From the NCBI GenBank assembly GCA_964414925.1, contig CAYPXV010000069.1, positions 1-9,084 of the forward strand: a DNA stretch of 9,084 bases. The letters run 5' to 3'. Origin of the DNA: PeH17 sp964414925 (lineage in GTDB: Bacteria; Bacillota; Clostridia; Christensenellales; CAG-138). Numbering within the stretch: position 1 is the first letter of the stretch; every line of letters starts with the position of its first letter. Under the pieces are notes generated by a model, which saw only the letters and a list, made by a program, of their open reading frames with translations, was not told the origin of the DNA and did not search any database. The position numbers and the translations under genes are program-made. Below are positions 5,745-9,084 of the stretch, in pieces.

Positions 5745-6358
5745 TCCTCCTTTTTTCCGTATCGTAAACGAATAATATCCTCGATTTTATCGGGAACCGC
5801 CATGGGCTCATAGCTGTCAAGCTGTTCTATGACCTGCTGCGGCGTATTTGCTATGGTAAACAGTTTCAGACACTCCTCATTTGTAAAGCCCTCATCGACG
5901 CAGCGTTCAAACTGAGCAAGCAGACAATCGTAATAGCCGTCGGTATTGACGATAATAATCGGGTCGTTATGATAATTGAGCTGTTTCAGCGTCATAACCT
6001 CCATAAGTTCCTCGATTGTACCGTAGCCGCCTGCAAGGGCGATATAGGCGGAACAAAGCTGTTCCATCTTCGCTTTTCGCTCGCTCATGGTAGCGGTTTC
6101 GATTCTCTGTGTGCAATCCTCGAAATAAACACCCGGCTTATTAAGCTTTTCGGGTATAACGCCGATAACTTCGCCGTTTTCACTCCTTACGCCTCGTGCG
6201 CAGGCACCCATAAGACCCGTTGTTCCGGCACCGAAAACAAGGGTATAGCCGTTTTGCGCCAGCAGCCTTCCCAGTTCAAAGGCAAAGCTTTTATATTTTT
6301 CATCTATTTTCTCGCTTGACGCACCGAAAACGCTTACGCTTTTTTCTTTTATACTCAT
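5741..6358 (-). CDS. LOG-family (TIGR00730) Rossmann-fold protein, putative nucleotide phosphoribohydrolase
   Basis: This 205-residue protein has the normal family length. Family members characterised as LOG hydrolyse the N-glycosidic bond of (cytokinin) nucleoside 5'-monophosphates, releasing base and ribose 5-phosphate; older databases call them lysine decarboxylases wrongly. The glycine-rich phosphate loop VFGAGTTGLMG (41-51), the catalytic-arginine segment MSERKAKM (91-98) and the signature AGGYGTIEE (109-117) are present. Two changes from the usual pattern are visible: Ala instead of Pro in PGGxGTxxE, and GAG instead of GGG in the first loop. The conserved Arg94 and Glu117 remain, so activity is plausible, with the substrate probably a purine nucleotide. 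The ATG has AAAGG about ten bases upstream. It is the first gene of the operon and is divergent from the folate transporter gene. Confidence 0.92.
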   Translation of the reverse strand: MSIKEKSVSVFGASSEKIDEKYKSFAFELGRLLAQNGYTLVFGAGTTGLMGACARGVRSENGEVIGVIPEKLNKPGVYFEDCTQRIETATMSERKAKMEQLCSAYIALAGGYGTIEELMEVMTLKQLNYHNDPIIIVNTDGYYDCLLAQFERCVDEGFTNEECLKLFTIANTPQQVIEQLDSYEPMAVPDKIEDIIRLRYGKKEE

Positions 6359-6389
6359 CTTATACCCAACCTTTCATTTCTATGATTCC

Positions 6390-6418
6390 ATTATAACATT
6401 ATTTTTGTTAATTGAAAA
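6390..6418 (-). promoter_or_regulatory. Extended -10 promoter of the LOG operon
   Basis: On the minus strand, TTTTCA (6413-6418, four of six) is followed after 17 bp by a perfect TATAAT (6390-6395). The TG of an extended -10 lies at 6397-6398 on the plus strand (TGTTATAAT). The predicted start is near 6383, 25 bases from the ATG. Confidence 0.65.
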
Positions 6419-6466
6419 TGAAATTTTAAAGTTTCTTTGTATTTTACGAAAATTATCGGCATTGTA

Positions 6467-6495
6467 TTGACAAATTTTTCGAATTCTGTTATCAT
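6467..6495 (+). promoter_or_regulatory. folT: Promoter of the riboswitch-folT transcript
   Basis: TTGACA (6467-6472), a 17-bp spacer and TATCAT (6490-6495), with the TG of an extended -10 at 6487-6488. The predicted start near 6502 is directly at the 5' strand of the aptamer's closing stem, so the transcript begins with the riboswitch. The A+T-rich stretch 6400-6466 between the two divergent promoters shows no further element. Confidence 0.78.
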
Positions 6496-6503
6496 AACGC
6501 ACA

Positions 6504-6656
6504 AACAGAGTAGGTGACAGTGAGTTTTACAAGTGTTGAGGATACAGGGAGTTGATCCTCAAACGAAAACTCAGTCGGTTTTCGGTGTAAATTCCGTATA
6601 GGGCTGCACTTTATAAATCGGCGGAGGTTGCTGTACAGTCACCGCATCCCGCTGTT
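6504..6656 (+). promoter_or_regulatory. Tetrahydrofolate (THF-I, folT-type) riboswitch aptamer with enlarged extra arm
   Basis: The elements follow the THF aptamer in order. P1 is AACAG (6504-6508) with CTGTT (6652-6656). The internal loop is AGTA (6509-6512) opposite GCATCCCG (6644-6651), matching the family's conserved GCAUCC. P2 is GGTGAC (6513-6518) with GTCACC (6638-6643). P3 has an outer stem GAGTTTT/AAAACTC (6522-6528, 6566-6572), conserved internal-loop strands AAGTG and ACGAA, an upper 8-bp stem (6536-6543 with 6555-6562) and the loop ACAGGGAGTTG. The loop's GGGA (6547-6550) can pair with TCCC (6647-6650), reproducing the known pseudoknot with different bases. Where the classical aptamer has a short third arm, this one has about 65 nt (6573-6637). 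It lies directly upstream of a folate-type transporter gene. THF or related reduced folates are the expected ligand, reducing expression. Confidence 0.82.
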
Positions 6657-6720
6657 ACAATACCGGTTTTATTCCGGCGTAACAACGAATGCTCTAAATC
6701 AAGGAGGATTCGATTTTTTT
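6644..6720 (+). promoter_or_regulatory. Riboswitch expression platform: anti-sequestor versus RBS-masking hairpin
   Basis: Two exclusive folds can be drawn. Fold A pairs GCAT with ATGC (6644-6647, 6689-6692), CG with CG, TGTTAC with GTAACA (6653-6658, 6679-6684) and CCGG with CCGG; it uses bases the aptamer needs. Fold B pairs CGAAT with ATTCG (6686-6690, 6708-6712) and CTCT with GGAG (6692-6695, 6703-6706), with one G-G mismatch. It covers the ribosome binding site AAGGAGG (6701-6707) and is followed by seven T (6714-6720). Fold B could mask the ribosome binding site or terminate transcription just before the ATG. Ligand binding should disrupt A and favour B. The T tract explains the long 13-base gap between ribosome binding site and start. 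Confidence 0.65.
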
Positions 6721-7803
6721 ATGGAAAAATTTACAACACCCGACGAACAGAAAAAGCTTACACCGTTTGACAAAAAGTTCTGGCAATTATCGCTTGGCGA
6801 ATTTAAGAACTTGAAAATGTTGTGCTTTGCCGCCCTGATTATAGCAATCAGAGTCGTAATCAAGAATTTTAAAATTCCGATTATGCCGCCCGCTATTTAC
6901 CTGGGCTTTGACTTTCTGATTAACTCGTTCGGTTCTATGGTCTATGGTCCCATCGTTGCACTTGCCGTCGGCGCAGTCAGTGATACGCTGGGAGCTATTC
7001 TGTTCCCCATAGGTCAATACTTCTTCCCGTTCATCTTTGTCGAAATGATGAGCGGATTCATCTTTGCACTGTTTCTTTACAGGCAGAAGCTTACCACATG
7101 GAGAATAATTCTTTCCAGGTTAAGCGTTGTGGTTATATGTAATTTTATAATCAACCCAATCGTAATGACCTGGTCGAATAAGTTCTTCTATGATAAGCCT
7201 TACGAATTTATCACATTCGCAAGAGTTGCGAAAAACGCAGCCGTTTTCCCCGTGGAATGTCTGCTGCTGGTATTGTGGCTCGGTGCTTTAAGCGTTGCAA
7301 CCTATAAACTCGGTTACACCTATTTCAAGCCCGAAAAGCTTAAAGTAACATGGCAACATATTGCAAGTCTTGTTCTTGCCGTATTACTTTGCGCCGTCAC
7401 ATTGTACGGTTATGCTCTTTACAAATTCAAATCCGATTCCGAAAAAGCAATTGAGAAAGCGATTGCAACGGATAGCGACTATAATCTTACGGTTGAACGT
7501 GAAAAAATTGATGGAAAAGCCTGGTATTATGTGGGTACAATCGTTCAAACAAATGACGGCGGTGAGTATGTACTTACCCTGCATTATGACCCTATAAACA
7601 AGGTTATGCCCGAAGCGGACTCCGCCCTTGATGTAGTAGCCGAATTTACGGGTATAGATGTTTCCGAACTCAAGAGTTCGCTTGTCAAATTCGAGCCCGA
7701 CGGCACATGGAGCTATACTTTCGGCGATGACGCAGCCGCAGATTATCAAAATACGTCTTTAATTTACGACGGCATAGGAATTACAATCGTTCCCGCATCG
7801 TAA
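6721..7803 (+). CDS. folT: Folate-type ECF transporter S component with C-terminal extracytoplasmic domain
   Basis: This is a 360-residue protein from the ATG right after the T tract; further upstream the frame lies within the riboswitch. Residues about 31-200 are the multi-helix S component: LKMLCFAALIIAIRVV, then the family-like segment GFDFLINSFGSMVYGPIVA, VGAVSDTLGAILFPIGQYFF and further membrane helices. S components bind vitamins in the membrane and work with a shared EcfT-EcfA-EcfA' module, which is not in this window. The THF riboswitch upstream points to folate. Unusually, an additional membrane helix (about 213-235) is followed by 125 residues, predicted outside the cell and rich in beta strands (for example GKAWYYVGTIVQ and GEYVLTLHYD). 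Standard S components are about 170-200 residues and lack this part. The family call is firm and the folate specificity rests partly on the riboswitch; the role of the extra domain is unknown. Confidence 0.86.
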   Translation: MEKFTTPDEQKKLTPFDKKFWQLSLGEFKNLKMLCFAALIIAIRVVIKNFKIPIMPPAIYLGFDFLINSFGSMVYGPIVALAVGAVSDTLGAILFPIGQYFFPFIFVEMMSGFIFALFLYRQKLTTWRIILSRLSVVVICNFIINPIVMTWSNKFFYDKPYEFITFARVAKNAAVFPVECLLLVLWLGALSVATYKLGYTYFKPEKLKVTWQHIASLVLAVLLCAVTLYGYALYKFKSDSEKAIEKAIATDSDYNLTVEREKIDGKAWYYVGTIVQTNDGGEYVLTLHYDPINKVMPEADSALDVVAEFTGIDVSELKSSLVKFEPDGTWSYTFGDDAAADYQNTSLIYDGIGITIVPAS

Positions 7804-7818
7804 AATGCAATACCGCCA

Positions 7819-7847
7819 TTGAAATTTCCGAGATTTTGTTGTATAAT
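7819..7847 (+). promoter_or_regulatory. Promoter of the lipoprotein gene
   Basis: TTGAAA (7819-7824), a 17-bp spacer and TATAAT (7842-7847); the predicted start is near 7854, 23 bases before the ATG. I see no hairpin terminator between the transporter and this promoter, so read-through from the riboswitch transcript is also possible. Confidence 0.75.
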
Positions 7848-7876
7848 AAATACATCGAATTTAAAGGAGGAATAGA

Positions 7877-8992
7877 ATGAATAAATTTAAATCCGTTATA
7901 TCCGTCCTACTATGTGTTATTTCGGTAATTTCACTGGTAGGCTGCAAAGGCTCTCTGCCCAAAGCAAGGGGCGTTGAAACACCCGACACCAATGTTCTCA
8001 AAGACTATGAGGAAGTCGTTGAATTTAACGCCTACAGTGTAGTGCCCGAGCTTCTGGGTACACCTCGTTCGCTTATCAAAAATAACTTCACTCTCATGAG
8101 CGGCGTGGAGAATTACTTTGAAACTTATCTTTCCACGAGCAATACCGATATAACCTGCTATGTAGGTTCGAGAACTATGCGCTACTCTCCCTCAGCGACC
8201 GACGAGCTTTACATAAACGGCATTCGTGTAAGGACACAGGACAAGAAGATCGAGACCGCCAACGGCAAGCGCAAAGTAACCTACGTAACCGACAAATATG
8301 TCATGGGTATGCAGGTCGGTATCGAGAGCGAAGAAGCATGTAAGACGCTTGAAGCGTTTGGCTACACAAAGCTTTACGAACAGCCCGTTATAACCTCGGG
8401 CGTCGCATCAAGCCGTGAAATTTCCTATCAAAAGGGAATAATCATCATTTCCATGGCAGTGGAAACAAGCGGAGAGGTTTCAAGCTTTTACGCATGGATT
8501 CCCTATGATACCTCCGAGATAGAGCAGACATTTGATAACTCCCACGTTCCCGCCAAGCTCGGACTTATCTACAACTGTTACGGTAGCCCTGTAACCGAAT
8601 TCAGCTTTTTACAAAAGACCGAATCGAACTCGGCAAGGGTTTACACCGCAGAAGATGGTAGCGTCGCCGTTATGCACGGATACCCCGACGCAAGCGATAT
8701 GATGATGTGTGCGCAGGTCACTTTCAGCAGCAAAGACTACAATGTTGACGGGGCAAGTGTGGGCATGACATTCAGAGAATGTATAGACAAGCTTACGGCT
8801 GCCGGCTGGATTTTATTAAAGGACAGTTCGACGCTGACGAAAGGAGAAATCACGCTGAAATTATTCGATGTGGATTCGCTTGAATTCAGTGATAATCCGA
8901 CTGTTATCGGCGAGGACAAAAAGGTTGTTACCTACATTCGTTACTACCTGCCCTCCCCTTCATCTTTTGACAGAATTTCAAAAGACAGCTAA
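7877..8992 (+). CDS. Predicted lipoprotein of unknown function with two similar halves
   Basis: This is a 371-residue protein. The ATG has AAAGGAGG six bases upstream. A lipoprotein signal peptide (about residues 1-22) ends in the lipobox LVGC, with Cys23 the predicted lipidated residue, so the protein should be anchored on the outer face of the cytoplasmic membrane. I recognise no named domain. Two segments resemble each other: GMQVGIESEEACKTLEAFGY (144-163) and GASVGMTFRECIDKLTAAGW (292-311). Each is followed by beta strands leading to an aromatic-rich strand ending in Pro (FYAWIP at 204-209; IRYYLP at 354-359), suggesting an internal duplication of an alpha/beta unit. The GMT-like turn followed by a helix recalls small secreted domains of the SmpA/BLIP type, but this is a weak likeness. 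It follows the folate transporter gene but has its own promoter, so a link in function is only possible. Confidence 0.85.
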   Translation: MNKFKSVISVLLCVISVISLVGCKGSLPKARGVETPDTNVLKDYEEVVEFNAYSVVPELLGTPRSLIKNNFTLMSGVENYFETYLSTSNTDITCYVGSRTMRYSPSATDELYINGIRVRTQDKKIETANGKRKVTYVTDKYVMGMQVGIESEEACKTLEAFGYTKLYEQPVITSGVASSREISYQKGIIIISMAVETSGEVSSFYAWIPYDTSEIEQTFDNSHVPAKLGLIYNCYGSPVTEFSFLQKTESNSARVYTAEDGSVAVMHGYPDASDMMMCAQVTFSSKDYNVDGASVGMTFRECIDKLTAAGWILLKDSSTLTKGEITLKLFDVDSLEFSDNPTVIGEDKKVVTYIRYYLPSPSSFDRISKDS

Positions 8993-9003
8993 ATTATAAA
9001 TTT

Positions 9004-9045
9004 AAGGCTTAGGACTCAATCGAACTCCTAAGCCTTTATTTTATT
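9004..9045 (+). terminator. Intrinsic terminator after the lipoprotein gene
   Basis: Perfect 11-bp arms AAGGCTTAGGA (9004-9014) and TCCTAAGCCTT (9026-9036) enclose an 11-nt loop and are followed by the T-rich tract TTTATTTTATTT. The last 39 bases of the window show no feature I can support. Confidence 0.88.
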
Positions 9046-9084
9046 TGAACATTATCTGCATAAGAAGGAATATTTGAAGCACTG

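Noticed and set aside
6583..6612. Resemblance to the GGUG-AA-UCC core of cobalamin riboswitches inside the inserted arm
   Set aside because: The spacing has an extra base, the upstream conserved blocks of the cobalamin aptamer are absent, and the surrounding elements fit a THF aptamer. Probably chance.
6628..6720. N-terminal extension of the transporter frame
   Set aside because: It starts inside the aptamer and runs through the ribosome binding site; no start signal supports it.
9043..9084. Possible end of a converging minus-strand gene, or a TTG start of a plus-strand gene, at the right edge
   Set aside because: About 40 bases are too few; several frames are open and none has a recognisable product.
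1..9084. CRISPR array, transposon ends, tRNA or attachment site
   Set aside because: No spaced identical repeats, transposase, terminal inverted repeats or tRNA-like clover leaf were seen by eye.

Overview
The window looks like a chromosomal stretch of a low-to-moderate G+C gut-type Clostridia, probably Oscillospiraceae/Ruminococcus-like. This is inferred from a secreted protein with a type I dockerin, consensus sigma-A promoters, strong AGGAGG ribosome binding sites, a folate ECF transporter gene behind a tetrahydrofolate (THF) riboswitch, and Clostridia-style regulators. I see no tRNA, rRNA, CRISPR array, insertion sequence or phage gene. There are ten genes, the first cut by the left edge, and each transcription unit ends in a recognisable terminator or promoter boundary.

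Left part (1-2280): the C-terminal part of a COG1373-type AAA ATPase/DUF4143 protein converges on an ArsR-type winged-helix regulator read from the minus strand, with a bidirectional hairpin terminator between them. The regulator is divergent from a secreted RCC1-propeller/dockerin protein (2347-3726). The two are driven by overlapping promoters that share one nearly symmetric -10 element (2246-2252). An 11-bp palindrome lies on the forward -35, so a single regulator could control both directions.

Middle part (3800-6400, minus strand): a TetR regulator lies behind a small two-helix membrane protein gene (overlapping, one operon). A second operon runs LOG-family Rossmann protein, KdpD-type universal stress domain protein, small acidic protein. 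Both operons have their own -10 elements and intrinsic terminators.

Right part (6467-9045, plus strand): a promoter leads straight into a THF-type riboswitch with an unusually long extra arm and a readable expression platform. An anti-sequestor hairpin competes both with the aptamer and with a hairpin that masks the ribosome binding site and ends in seven T. It precedes a folate-type ECF transporter S component carrying an unusual C-terminal extracytoplasmic domain. A separate promoter then drives a lipoprotein of unknown function with two similar halves, followed by a strong terminator.

The points most worth a second look are the riboswitch with its mutually exclusive folds and enlarged arm, the symmetric divergent promoter, the S component with an added outer domain, and the RCC1-dockerin protein.
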